64,000 nt of DNA from an uncultured Acidobacteriota bacterium (GTDB lineage: Bacteria > Acidobacteriota > Terriglobia > Bryobacterales > Bryobacteraceae): positions 58,948 to 122,947 of the forward strand of contig CADEFM010000016.1 in the NCBI GenBank assembly GCA_902826605.1. The letters run 5' to 3'. Position numbers and translations under genes: made by a program. Position 1 is the first letter of the stretch. Every line of letters begins with the position of its first letter. Positions 18,724 through 27,526 of the stretch are shown here, in pieces. Under the pieces are notes generated by a model. The model made no database searches. It was given only the letters and a program-made list of their open reading frames with translations, and had not been told where the DNA came from.

Positions 18724-19212
18724 ATGCGAGCACTTGCATTGAGTTTGTTCGCCATCGTCGCGGTGACCGGGATGGCTCAAAAGTTGCCGGAGTCGGGACT
18801 GGTGGGGGGCTTCGTCGCGCCTCTCGATAGGGCAGTGGATTTCCCGCTCGCGCAGCTCCTCGCCGCCAATAGAGACATGGACGCGAAGAAGATCCAAAGC
18901 CTGCGTCTCCTCGAAGGGGGCAAGTTCACTGTCAACATACGGCGCATCACGGCAGGCGAGCGGTCACTACTGCATCCAGCGATCACGGATATTTGGGTGG
19001 TCACTGAGGGCTCTGGCGTTATGGTCACTGGCGGAGAAATGATCGATGCAAAACGCGACGCGCGCGGTGAGCAAACCGGCACCGGAATTCGTGGCGGCAC
19101 GGAACGCACCATCAAGGCAGGAGATGTGATCTACATCCCGCCCGGCGTCGCTCACGCGGTGAAGGAAACCAAGCAGATCACCTATTTGAACATCCGCTTC
19201 GACGTGAAGTGA
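18724..19212 (+). CDS. Secreted cupin-domain protein
   Basis: A 162-residue protein with a signal peptide (MRALALSLFAIVAVTGMA). The cupin fold is indicated by DIWVVTEGSGVMVTGG and by GDVIYIPPGVAHAVKET, which holds the late cupin histidine. The usual GxxxxxHxH first motif is replaced by GERSLLHPAI, so metal binding may be weak. Last gene of the cyclase operon, 15 bases after DUF6282. Confidence 0.8.
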   Translation: MRALALSLFAIVAVTGMAQKLPESGLVGGFVAPLDRAVDFPLAQLLAANRDMDAKKIQSLRLLEGGKFTVNIRRITAGERSLLHPAITDIWVVTEGSGVMVTGGEMIDAKRDARGEQTGTGIRGGTERTIKAGDVIYIPPGVAHAVKETKQITYLNIRFDVK

Positions 19213-19229
19213 TGTAAACGTCCCAGCTG

Positions 19230-19928
19230 CTACTGAAATTGCTCCTGGGGCACTTCCACATTGAAGCTGTAACCAAAGCCGCGCACGCTGCGGATGAACG
19301 TGGGGCCGCCTTCTTCTTCGATCTTCTGCCGAAGCCGCAGAATGTAGACGTCCACGGTGCGGTCGGTAACCGCGCGATCATGGCCCCACACGGCGTCGAG
19401 AAGTTGCTCTCGGCTGAAAACGACGCCCGGCCGGCTCATCAAGAATTCCAAAAGGCGAAATTCCGTCGCGGTCAGTGTCACCTCGCGAGCCCCCAGCTTG
19501 ACGATACAGCGCGCCCGATCCACTTCCAGTTCGCCCGAACGCAGCACCTTCGCCGCCGGGGTCTGCCCGCGGAAGTGAATTTTCACCCGTGCGACCAGTT
19601 CGCGCACGAAAAACGGCTTGACGATATAGTCATTTGCGCCCAGTTCCAGACCTACGATGCGATCCGTTTCGGTGGCCTTTGCGGTCAAGAAAATCACCGG
19701 GATGGTGGCCAGGTCCGGATGCGAACGGATGCTTCTGCAGATTTCAAGGCCCCCTGTGTCAGGCAGCATGATGTCGAGAATCACCAGGTCCGGCCGCTCC
19801 CTGCGGCATAACTCCAGCGCGCCCTTGCCCGTCTGGGATCCGGTAACTTGAAACCCCTCTTTTTCAAGGTTGTACTGAACCAGTGAGTAGAGATCGGCGT
19901 CGTCCTCGATGAGCAGGATCTTTTTCAT
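19230..19928 (-). CDS. OmpR/PhoB-type response regulator
   Basis: A 232-residue regulator. The receiver domain (1-120) has the acidic pair DD, the phosphoacceptor aspartate in LVILDIMLPD, the conserved Thr in FLTAKAT, and Lys in DYIVKPF. The C-terminal winged helix reads LTATEFRLLEFLMSRPGVVFSREQLLDAVWG and RTVDVYILRLRQKIE. It resembles PhoB most closely. No histidine kinase is adjacent. A sequence resembling a Pho box lies 34-51 bases upstream of the start codon (see separate entry). Confidence 0.92.
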   Translation of the reverse strand: MKKILLIEDDADLYSLVQYNLEKEGFQVTGSQTGKGALELCRRERPDLVILDIMLPDTGGLEICRSIRSHPDLATIPVIFLTAKATETDRIVGLELGANDYIVKPFFVRELVARVKIHFRGQTPAAKVLRSGELEVDRARCIVKLGAREVTLTATEFRLLEFLMSRPGVVFSREQLLDAVWGHDRAVTDRTVDVYILRLRQKIEEEGGPTFIRSVRGFGYSFNVEVPQEQFQ

Positions 19929-19961
19929 ATGGTACTTACTAAATAGTGTAACGATTCATTT

Positions 19962-19979
19962 GTTACAACCATATTACAG
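19962..19979 (-). promoter_or_regulatory. Candidate Pho-box-like direct repeat upstream of the PhoB-type regulator
   Basis: On the minus strand the 18 bases read as two 7-base half-sites (CTGTAAT and TTGTAAC) set 11 bases apart, the spacing of Pho boxes. It lies just upstream of the response regulator start and could mediate autoregulation. Only one pair is present and one position per half-site departs from the E. coli consensus. Confidence 0.35.
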
Positions 19980-20006
19980 CTGGATGGAGGGGAGTTGAAT
20001 TTTGGT

Positions 20007-21503
20007 CTATCTTCTGGTGATGACTACAGTTCGGGACCCTGTATTGCCCGCTCCGTCAATGGCTTTAATGGTGACCGCATTCATGCCGACCAACAGTGGT
20101 ACGGACGCTGTCCAACTCGCCGTTCCCAAGGCCGGACCCGACTTGGCGAAGTTTGTGGCCCATGTGACGGCGCTTACCGCAATGTTATCGCTTGCCGTGC
20201 CACGCAGCACGAAAGATGCGCTGGACGTCCCGAAAGTAGCCGTGGAGGGAGTCGTGATCGTAACCGCTGGCGCAGTCTTGTCGCCCGTGGGCGTAGTCGG
20301 ATTGGCAGGATTCGTCGGATTCACAGGGTTCGTCGGCGTGCTCGTTGTGGTGCCGCCCTGTACGGCATAGAGCGTTTGAGCCGACGCTTTATCCATGTTT
20401 GAAAGCTGCGTCACCATTCGATAATACGGGTACATCACCGCCGATGGATCATCGGAGTGTCCCAGACCGAGTGAATGGCCGAGTTCGTGTAGAGCGACGC
20501 TGAAAATGTCGAGGTTGGAGCCAATTCTCCATGACTCCGAGCCGTCAAAGTGCATATCCCCTGCGATGGGCTCCGGATTGGGCGGCGCTGGATAGAACGT
20601 GTGCGCCAGCACGCCGTTGGGCCCATCGAACGGGTAGGCGTCGCCGTGAAAGCCCGCGCCAAATAGGATGTTCACTGTCTGGGCGCCCGCGCCGTTGCTT
20701 GCCTGTATCCAGGAGATCTTGATGGCCTTGGACCATTCCGCCATCGCCCTCCGGATCTCACTTTGGGTCGCGGCGGGGTCTAACTGAGCTGTCATCATGC
20801 TGAACACATACGCCAGGTTGGCGGCGCCCAACCCAGGCCCGTCCCAACCCGATCCATAAGTTTGAATCAATTGCGCCACTGTTCCGTTTGCGGTCAATGC
20901 ACCTTCGCAGGCCCGGACAGGAAATCCGTGGATGAGTTCGTCCGATGCCGGGAAGACATACGCAACTTCGTCCCGCGAGAGCAGACGGGTAAGAGTCCAT
21001 CGCCGTCCAACCGGCGAAATGCTTGTCAATAGTTGATGCGATTGCATATCTGGGTTCTCATGAAGTTCCAACCCTGCCGCCAAAATCAGCCAGCGCGCCA
21101 AATTCATATCCACATCCTGATGAAATTCCACGATGTAGAAGGCGTTGGCGGGGGCCTCAACTTGGATGAGCGGGCTGATCTTGTCCCAAGCCGACAGAGA
21201 CGTCTTGAAATGCACGTTTAAACCGTCCAGACTGACGGGTTGATGCGCGGACACCAGCAGACCGTTTTCCGGAATGTCCGCCAAAACGCGGACGCCACGC
21301 CGTGACAGTGCCTTGACCAAAGCGGGCGTGGGCGGTTGATCGAATTGCAGCAGCACATGTCCACTGCCGGCAGACAGCACGTGCGAGCCATGCGATGCGC
21401 CCGTGTCGATATCCTGACTCTTGAGATGCAGACGGCCTTGCCCGAACACGAGTACGGAAAAGATAAATAGCGGGGGGAGAAAACGTAAGACACGCATGAG
21501 CAT
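20007..21503 (-). CDS. Secreted matrixin-family metalloprotease with Ig-like C-terminus
   Basis: A protein of about 498 residues with an N-terminal signal (MLRVL-type, VLRFLPPLFIFSVLVFG). The zinc-binding motif HELGHSLGLGH followed by DPSAVMYPYY, with its Met-turn, identifies a matrixin-like metzincin. A repeat linker (TPTNPVNPTNPANPTTP) connects to a C-terminal immunoglobulin-like domain (DKTAPAVTITTPS to VVITRR), a common cell-surface add-on. The N-terminal 200 residues resemble an inhibitory prodomain. The frame extends upstream to 21551 with a GTG; I prefer the ATG at 21503 because the signal peptide starts there. Confidence 0.82.
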   Translation of the reverse strand: MLMRVLRFLPPLFIFSVLVFGQGRLHLKSQDIDTGASHGSHVLSAGSGHVLLQFDQPPTPALVKALSRRGVRVLADIPENGLLVSAHQPVSLDGLNVHFKTSLSAWDKISPLIQVEAPANAFYIVEFHQDVDMNLARWLILAAGLELHENPDMQSHQLLTSISPVGRRWTLTRLLSRDEVAYVFPASDELIHGFPVRACEGALTANGTVAQLIQTYGSGWDGPGLGAANLAYVFSMMTAQLDPAATQSEIRRAMAEWSKAIKISWIQASNGAGAQTVNILFGAGFHGDAYPFDGPNGVLAHTFYPAPPNPEPIAGDMHFDGSESWRIGSNLDIFSVALHELGHSLGLGHSDDPSAVMYPYYRMVTQLSNMDKASAQTLYAVQGGTTTSTPTNPVNPTNPANPTTPTGDKTAPAVTITTPSTATFGTSSASFVLRGTASDNIAVSAVTWATNFAKSGPALGTASWTASVPLLVGMNAVTIKAIDGAGNTGSRTVVITRR

Positions 21504-21575
21504 GCTGTTCTCATCGCTTTTAGCGAGAGAGTTTTCCTGTGGAATCCGCACTTAACTCATATAGGAGTTGGATGT

Positions 21576-23693
21576 ATGCGGGATCATGCCATCTTCGGAT
21601 TTCTAGCCATCGCGGCCGTATCCTTTGGTCAGGTCTATATGATCGATACGGTCGCCGGCAGCGGCTGGAACGGTGATGGAGGATCCGCCGCCGTAGCCCT
21701 CTTGCGCCAGCCCCAGGGGGTGGCCGCAGACTTCGAGGGCAACGTTTACATCGCGGAAGCAGGCGCGCACCGAGTCCGCAAGATCTCTCCCTCGGGGGTG
21801 ATCACGACTTTCGCCGGTACGGGCACGAAAGGCTTCTCGGGGGATGAAGGACCAGCCGTGGCGGCGCAACTGGATTCTCCTTATGGTTTGGCGGTGAATG
21901 AGCGTGGAGACGTGTTCATCGCTGATTTAGGCAATGCCCGCGTGCGCCGTGTGTCCCCGGATGGCACCATCACCACAATTGCCGGTGGAGGGTCGGGCGG
22001 GGTGTCATGGAAAGGGGGAAACCGAATCACCCATATTGCAAAGGATATCGCGCTCTCCGCGCCGCGCAACGTCGCCTGCATGGGAGGCCACGTGTTCGTT
22101 TCCGATTTCGCTGCGCACCGGGTGTATCGCATCGATGACGCCGGGGCGATCACTGCGCTGGCCGGGACTGGAAATGCGGGTTATTCAGGGGACGGCGATG
22201 CAGCGGTGAACGCACGGCTCGCTTATCCCGCTGGTATCACGGCGGACCACACAGGTGTGTACATCGCCGATAGTCAAAATGGAGTGATCCGGCGCGTTGC
22301 CGATGGACTGATCACTACCGTTGCGCACGCGAACACGCCTACGGCAGTCGCGTTCGACGCGGGGGGCGTCCTGCATGTAACCGAGGCCGCGACAGGGAAC
22401 CTGGTGCGACTTCCGAAAAACGGATCGCCAACAGTGGAGATGCGAGGCGCAACCGATGTTGCGCTTGCCCACGATTCCTCGTTGTGGGTGACCGACGCCA
22501 ATCGTGGACTGGCCTGGGTTCTGACGGCTCGATCCGAACGGAGCTTGGGTGCGGGGAACGGGAAATCGTTCCATGGAGACGGAGGTCCCGCGCGCGATGC
22601 GCTTCTGAACCAGCCCACGGGCGGCGCCATGGATGGCGTTGGAAATTTATACATTGCTGATCGCGGGAATCGCCGTGTACGGCGCGCCGCGCCTGATGGA
22701 ACCATCGTGACGCTCGCGGGCGGTGCCCAGACAGATCCACTGGAGCCTTCGGCGGTAGTTGTGGATGGAGCCGGTAACGTGTACGTGTCGGACACAGGCC
22801 ACCACCAAGTGCGTCTGATCACACCGTCTGGCGTGATGTTGGTTGTCGCGGGTACCGGCGTCGCTGGAAAAGGCGGCGAGGGCCAACTGGCGCTGGAGTC
22901 CGCTTTGCATGCGCCGGGGGGACTGACGCTCGACGGTTTCGGTTCGCTCTATTTCGCCGACACGGGCAATGGCCGCCTTCGTAAAGCGGATGCTCGCGGC
23001 GTTGTCACCACATTGATTGGTGATTTAGGGGGTCCTCGTGGCGTGGCTTACCGACGTGCGCCAGGCCAGCCCGATCAACTCTATTTCACCGAGGAGGACG
23101 CAGCGCGGGTGGGTCGCATGGATCTGGGTACGGGCCAAATCACCTACCTTGCGCCGGGCCTATGGACCATCCCGCGCGGCATTGCGGTGAACACGAACGG
23201 AGACGTATTCGTCGTCGACACCGGCCGCCACCAAGTCTTACGCTTGCACGCCGACGGAATCGGTACGGGCGAAGTCATCGCCGGAACAGGCGCCCCTGGA
23301 TTTTCAGGTGATAACGGTCCGGCTATCGGCGCGCAACTTAATTTCCCGTGGGACGTAGCGCTTGGACCGGATGGCACGCTGTATGTCGCCGATGCTGAGA
23401 ATCATCGCATTCGGCGGCTGACTCCGAATTCATTGACCGTGCTGAATGGGGCAAGCCTGGCGCCAGGGATGCCGGTTTCGCTTGCAGTGCGCGGTTTAAA
23501 TGTAGCCGGCGCCGCCAGTGTAACGGTTTTCTTCAACGCGATTGAGGTGCGAGTGATTGGTGTTCAGGACAGTTCAGGAGATGGCTTACAAATCGATGTC
23601 GAAGCCCCGGCGGACCTTTCGTCGGACGGTGGTGTTGAAATCGTGATCCTGCAAGAAGGCAAGATCATCGCATCGCTGCGAATGGAACGATGA
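21576..23693 (+). CDS. Secreted NHL-repeat beta-propeller protein
   Basis: A 705-residue secreted protein (signal MRDHAIFGFLAIAAVSFG) made of many NHL blades. Each repeats the pattern 'hAGtGxxGfsGDgGpAxxAxLxxPxGvAvDxxGNvYiADtgNhRVRrixpxG'. A C-terminal domain of about 100 residues (VLNGASLAPGMPVSLAVRGLN...) is the 'surface-exposed' tail frequent on acidobacterial NHL proteins. Probably a binding scaffold outside the cell. Its stop overlaps the 3' end of murB by 29 bases in a convergent arrangement. Confidence 0.88.
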   Translation: MRDHAIFGFLAIAAVSFGQVYMIDTVAGSGWNGDGGSAAVALLRQPQGVAADFEGNVYIAEAGAHRVRKISPSGVITTFAGTGTKGFSGDEGPAVAAQLDSPYGLAVNERGDVFIADLGNARVRRVSPDGTITTIAGGGSGGVSWKGGNRITHIAKDIALSAPRNVACMGGHVFVSDFAAHRVYRIDDAGAITALAGTGNAGYSGDGDAAVNARLAYPAGITADHTGVYIADSQNGVIRRVADGLITTVAHANTPTAVAFDAGGVLHVTEAATGNLVRLPKNGSPTVEMRGATDVALAHDSSLWVTDANRGLAWVLTARSERSLGAGNGKSFHGDGGPARDALLNQPTGGAMDGVGNLYIADRGNRRVRRAAPDGTIVTLAGGAQTDPLEPSAVVVDGAGNVYVSDTGHHQVRLITPSGVMLVVAGTGVAGKGGEGQLALESALHAPGGLTLDGFGSLYFADTGNGRLRKADARGVVTTLIGDLGGPRGVAYRRAPGQPDQLYFTEEDAARVGRMDLGTGQITYLAPGLWTIPRGIAVNTNGDVFVVDTGRHQVLRLHADGIGTGEVIAGTGAPGFSGDNGPAIGAQLNFPWDVALGPDGTLYVADAENHRIRRLTPNSLTVLNGASLAPGMPVSLAVRGLNVAGAASVTVFFNAIEVRVIGVQDSSGDGLQIDVEAPADLSSDGGVEIVILQEGKIIASLRMER

Positions 23694-24633
23694 ATTGGAC
23701 CTCTTCTTCGAGTTCGAATCCGAATTTTTCACGAACGCGGCGCTTCAGTTCCTCGATGAGTGTGCGGACCTGTGCGGCCGTGCCGCCACCCTCGTTGAAG
23801 ATGAGATTGGCGTGGTACGTGGCTACGCGGACGCCGCCCTCCACCATTCCTTTCGCGCCGGCTAGCTCCAGGAAGTATGCCGAAGGCACCTTGCCTTCGC
23901 GAACCGCGCGTTCGGGAAGCTCCGCGCGCACCGCGGCAGGCAAATCGTTCAACATCAGATTTTTGAAAATGCTTCCGGCGCAACGCATGGTGGGCGGGTA
24001 TTTTTCATTGCGGATGTTCAGAATGCCGGTAGCTGTTGCGCTTAACTCCGCCGCGTCGGCAGCATCCAAATCCAGCGTGACGGAGAGCACAATCCAGTCC
24101 TTGCGAAGCTTAAAGACGCTCTCCCGGTAGCGAAATTGGCAGGCACTGTTGCCAAGCTCATGGATCCCAGTACCGTCGAAATAACGGACACTTTTGACGC
24201 GCTCGTGGATGGAGTGGCCATAGGCTCCGGCATTGCCGTAGATCGCGCCGCCCACCCAGCCAGGGATTCCCGTCATGGTTTCCAGACCGCGCAATCCGCG
24301 CGCGACGGTCAGATCCGTCAGGTGCTGCAATACTACTCCGGCAGCCGCGTGGACCGTGATTCCGTCAATATCAATCGCCGGACAGGTGTAGCGCAGCACT
24401 ACTCCGGGAAAGCCTTCATCGCTGACCACCAGATTCGTGCCGCCGCCAATCACGGTGAACGGTTCGCCGCTCGCCTTCAGCGCCTTCACGGCCTCCGCGA
24501 GCGCTTGTTCGTTGTCTGCGTCCGCTAGAACACGCGCTTTTCCGCCGATGCCAAATCGCGTGTATCGGTCTAAGGGGGCCTGATGAACCAGCTTCACGCC
24601 GGGGATTTTCTGGAGTTCGTCGTCTGCCGTCAC
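23665..24633 (-). CDS. murB: UDP-N-acetylenolpyruvoylglucosamine reductase MurB
   Basis: A 322-residue flavoenzyme of peptidoglycan synthesis that reduces UDP-GlcNAc-enolpyruvate to UDP-MurNAc. FAD-binding stretches TRFGIGGKARVLAD and VIGGGTNLVVSDEGF are present, as are GIPGWVGGAIYGNAGAYG, the RYRES motif (FRYRESVFK), the catalytic serine region (GSIFKN) and a C-terminal glutamate. It lacks nothing essential. The start is uncertain: GTG 24633 is chosen as giving a normal N-terminus; the frame continues upstream into the neighbouring gene. The gene overlaps the NHL gene at its 3' end. Confidence 0.92.
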   Translation of the reverse strand: MTADDELQKIPGVKLVHQAPLDRYTRFGIGGKARVLADADNEQALAEAVKALKASGEPFTVIGGGTNLVVSDEGFPGVVLRYTCPAIDIDGITVHAAAGVVLQHLTDLTVARGLRGLETMTGIPGWVGGAIYGNAGAYGHSIHERVKSVRYFDGTGIHELGNSACQFRYRESVFKLRKDWIVLSVTLDLDAADAAELSATATGILNIRNEKYPPTMRCAGSIFKNLMLNDLPAAVRAELPERAVREGKVPSAYFLELAGAKGMVEGGVRVATYHANLIFNEGGGTAAQVRTLIEELKRRVREKFGFELEEEVQFIVPFAAMR

Positions 24634-24647
24634 GTTCGGGGTGCGCC

Positions 24648-25847
24648 CTACTTGGAGGTCTTGGAGAAGAGCCCTAACCAACTGCCTAATGAGGAAGGCT
24701 TCTTGGCGGTTTCCTTGACGGTGCCAAAGCGATTGGCGAACTGCACCATCGCTTTACCCAGCACCGTGCTCGCTGGGATGGGTTTGCCGTCGAGCAGAGC
24801 CTTCTGCACGGCGTCGAAATCGTCGGGCAGGGTGTCAAACACTTCCGTATGAAGCGCGGTACCGATCACTTCCTGGCTCAAGCCCACATCCTGCTGATAG
24901 CGGTTTACGATTAGCCGAATCTTCCAGCGCCCTACGCGATTAGTGTCGAGATACGACATTGCGCGCTGGGCCGCTTGTAGTGCCGGGAGTTCATTGGTAG
25001 TCACCAGAAGAAGCTCGCTCGCTACGCGCGCCAGATTCAAGTTCCACTCGCCATAAACGCTGCCGGTATCGATGATTACCACATCGTAAATATGCCGCGC
25101 ATAATCGAGGATGGGCGAGGGATCGCGGAGGTCGCCCGCGCCTTCCGTCATGAGTTCCGGGGCGAGAAGAACGTCGATGCCATTGACGTTATTGACCATC
25201 GAACCCCACAGATCCTGATCCAGCTCATGCGAGCGCTGCAATGTATCCATGAAGCTGTAGATTGATTTCGTCTTCAGCAGGAACGACAGATTCCCGGTGA
25301 GAGGATCTAGATCCGCCAGCAGAATACGGCTCGCGCCGAGCCGTTTCCACTGATATGCGAGATTGGAGGCAATCGTGGTGGCGCCGCATGCGCCCTTGGC
25401 TGGCATCACCACGAAAATTTTCGTCGGTTGCTTGCTGGGGCTATCGGTTCCGATCTGTACTCGAGAAATTTTGTCGGCTGCGGCTTCCACTTGGTCCATG
25501 GTGAAGGGCCGAATCAGGAAGTCCACGGCTCCCGCTCGAAGACAGCGGAGGATTAGGTCCGGATCGTTGCCTCCCAGCAGGGCGACCACCTGGACGCGCT
25601 GACCCATGCGCACCAGTTGTTCCAGCAGGTGGAAAGCTTGGTCGCGGTCTGAAGAAGCGTCCAGAAATACCGCATGCGCGGATCCGTCGATGACGATCTG
25701 GTTGAGATCGCGTGGAGAGGGATAACTTGGCAGACGCGCAGGGCGGACGCCCTGACGCTCCAGCAAAGGCTCTAATTCCCCGATTACCTGGGCGTCCGGG
25801 CTGACGATTACAGCCCGCCTTGCGGCGGACGCCTCACGATTTGCCAT
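24648..25847 (-). CDS. CpaE-like ATPase (receiver-like domain plus MinD-type P-loop)
   Basis: A 399-residue protein. The N-terminal 125 residues look like a receiver domain (RRAVIVSPDAQVIGEL, then HAVFLDASSD and VDFLIRPFTMDQVEAA). Residues from about 140 form a MinD/ParA-type ATPase with the deviant Walker A KGACGATTIASNLA. It resembles CpaE, which positions Flp/Tad pilus machinery at a pole. No other tad/cpa genes are in the window, so it may be an orphan copy. Confidence 0.83.
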   Translation of the reverse strand: MANREASAARRAVIVSPDAQVIGELEPLLERQGVRPARLPSYPSPRDLNQIVIDGSAHAVFLDASSDRDQAFHLLEQLVRMGQRVQVVALLGGNDPDLILRCLRAGAVDFLIRPFTMDQVEAAADKISRVQIGTDSPSKQPTKIFVVMPAKGACGATTIASNLAYQWKRLGASRILLADLDPLTGNLSFLLKTKSIYSFMDTLQRSHELDQDLWGSMVNNVNGIDVLLAPELMTEGAGDLRDPSPILDYARHIYDVVIIDTGSVYGEWNLNLARVASELLLVTTNELPALQAAQRAMSYLDTNRVGRWKIRLIVNRYQQDVGLSQEVIGTALHTEVFDTLPDDFDAVQKALLDGKPIPASTVLGKAMVQFANRFGTVKETAKKPSSLGSWLGLFSKTSK

Positions 25848-26083
25848 GGGAACAGAACCGGATTGGTATGAGTTTCAAAGCAGTAAATCGACTAGACCCG
25901 ATCATAGCATGAGAGGACTTATGGCGTTTCCCCACTAACTAACAAAGTAGTACGCCTAGGCGATAAGAAAAGATATCTAAAGTTAACGAGCCCAACAAAG
26001 GCCCAATGTCTTGGAGGCGATAACGAAACCCCAGACTTCGCCATGAAGGCCATCGAGAATGAAGAGGAGAGCAACGAGAGAAC

Positions 26084-26815
26084 ATGTTTACCGCTACCAG
26101 TACCGAGCCTGTTTCTTCCCCCAACCCTGAGACCGCAATTGCGCCCGCGGGGGAATGGAATCCGGAGTCCCGCCGGAACGTCAGTATATGCGACACCCAG
26201 CCGGTAACGGCAGAAGGAGTGCGGACGTTGATCGACGAGAGTGGAGATCTCAAATTCGGCCCTTCCGTGGAATCCCTCTCCGAGGCTGCGCGCGTGGTGG
26301 CGCAGATGTCGCCGTCAGTAATGGTTGTGGACAAGGCCTTTGGAATACAGGCCATATTGGATTGGTTAAGCGGTGTGCGGGCGTCCAATACGACTGGTCT
26401 TGACCCACTTGAAACCACCGGCATCGTGGTGTGGGGTGGTTCCATTTCCGAAGCGGAAGCGCTGCGATTCCTGCAAGCCGGGGCTCGCGGAATCCTTCGA
26501 AAAACTGCTGGCGTAAGCACGATCTTGGCGTGTTTGCGGACGGTGGCGGCGGGACGGAGCTGGATGGAGGATTCGGTATTTCGTGATTCTGGCCGTTCCG
26601 AACGCTATCCCCGCAGCGAACTCACCGTGCGCGAACAACAAGTGCTGGAATTGGTGGAGCAGGGTTTTAAGAACAAGGAAATAGCTCAAGACCTGGGAAT
26701 CCGCCCCGGCACGGTCAAGATTCACTTAAAGCACATTTTTGAGAAGACCGGTGTGCACGGCAGGTACGGATTGGCGCTCAGCGGTTTGCGCCACCGCGAG
26801 GCGATCTCAGCATAA
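26084..26815 (+). CDS. LuxR/NarL-type response regulator
   Basis: A 243-residue regulator. The C-terminal helix-turn-helix is clear: LTVREQQVLELVEQGFKN followed by KEIAQDLGIRPGTVKIHLKH. The N-terminal receiver is divergent: the acidic start is ICDTQPV, the likely phosphoacceptor is the Asp in VMVVDKAFG, and the last lysine is in GILRKTAG. Phosphorylation may be weak or absent. It is divergent from the CpaE-like gene with 236 bases between, so a shared regulatory region is likely. Confidence 0.82.
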   Translation: MFTATSTEPVSSPNPETAIAPAGEWNPESRRNVSICDTQPVTAEGVRTLIDESGDLKFGPSVESLSEAARVVAQMSPSVMVVDKAFGIQAILDWLSGVRASNTTGLDPLETTGIVVWGGSISEAEALRFLQAGARGILRKTAGVSTILACLRTVAAGRSWMEDSVFRDSGRSERYPRSELTVREQQVLELVEQGFKNKEIAQDLGIRPGTVKIHLKHIFEKTGVHGRYGLALSGLRHREAISA

Positions 26816-26908
26816 CTTTCCGCGACGCCGCAGAAGCCAACTTAGCAGCCAATTTAGCAGCCAATTCATATGATAGGCGACTCCTGCGGCGGTACTGCGC
26901 AGACCAGA

Positions 26909-27346
26909 TTACGCAACCCTGGAGATTTCTTCAACCACCTTGGCAGTGGCTTCGGGTTGTTTACCCCGCGTTGCCACATCTGCCTGCGCGATGATGCCCG
27001 CGACACGACCGTGATCATCCACTACGGGAATTCGTCGCAGTTGGTGTTTGGCCATTGCATCCACCGCCGTTTGCCAGTCGTCCTGGGCCTTGCACATTAC
27101 CATATCCTGGGACATGACTCGCTCGACTGTGGTTTCGCGGGAGTCCATGCCCTCCGCCACGATCTTTAGCGCGAGATCCCGGTCGGTAACAATCCCAATC
27201 AACTTCCGAGTATGCGGACTGTCCACCACTGGCACGGCGCCAATGTCCTGGGCTTTCATTGTCTGCGCAACCGTTTGTACCTTGTCCGTAGGCAGACAGC
27301 ATTCGATATCTATGGTCATCAGATCACTGCATTTTTTTCCAAGCAT
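26909..27346 (-). CDS. CBS-domain pair protein
   Basis: A 145-residue protein made of two CBS domains (first around LPTDKVQTVAQTMKAQDIGAVPVVD, second around DDWQTAVDAMAKHQLRRIPVVDDHGRVAGIIAQAD). Such stand-alone pairs bind adenine nucleotides and act as energy or stress sensors. The ATG at 27346 starts MLGKKCSDLM, which is a usual beginning; the upstream in-frame extension is not family-like. Confidence 0.87.
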   Translation of the reverse strand: MLGKKCSDLMTIDIECCLPTDKVQTVAQTMKAQDIGAVPVVDSPHTRKLIGIVTDRDLALKIVAEGMDSRETTVERVMSQDMVMCKAQDDWQTAVDAMAKHQLRRIPVVDDHGRVAGIIAQADVATRGKQPEATAKVVEEISRVA

Positions 27347-27526
27347 TTTGACAGACGCTCCTGGGAACCAGGAAGCACGCCAACAACCGTAGCTACTGTG
27401 CGCGTGCAATGATCAACGCGTGCCAACAATCGTGTCCGAGTTTAGTCATCTGACGCCCGAACGCCGCAAATGCGGTGTCCTCAACTGAGGTCCGCGATGG
27501 GCCGCCAATTGCACCATAATGAATTC

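Noticed and set aside
26840..26870. TTAGCAGCCAA tandem repeat after the LuxR-type gene
   Set aside because: Only two short copies; no structure or gene, likely slippage.
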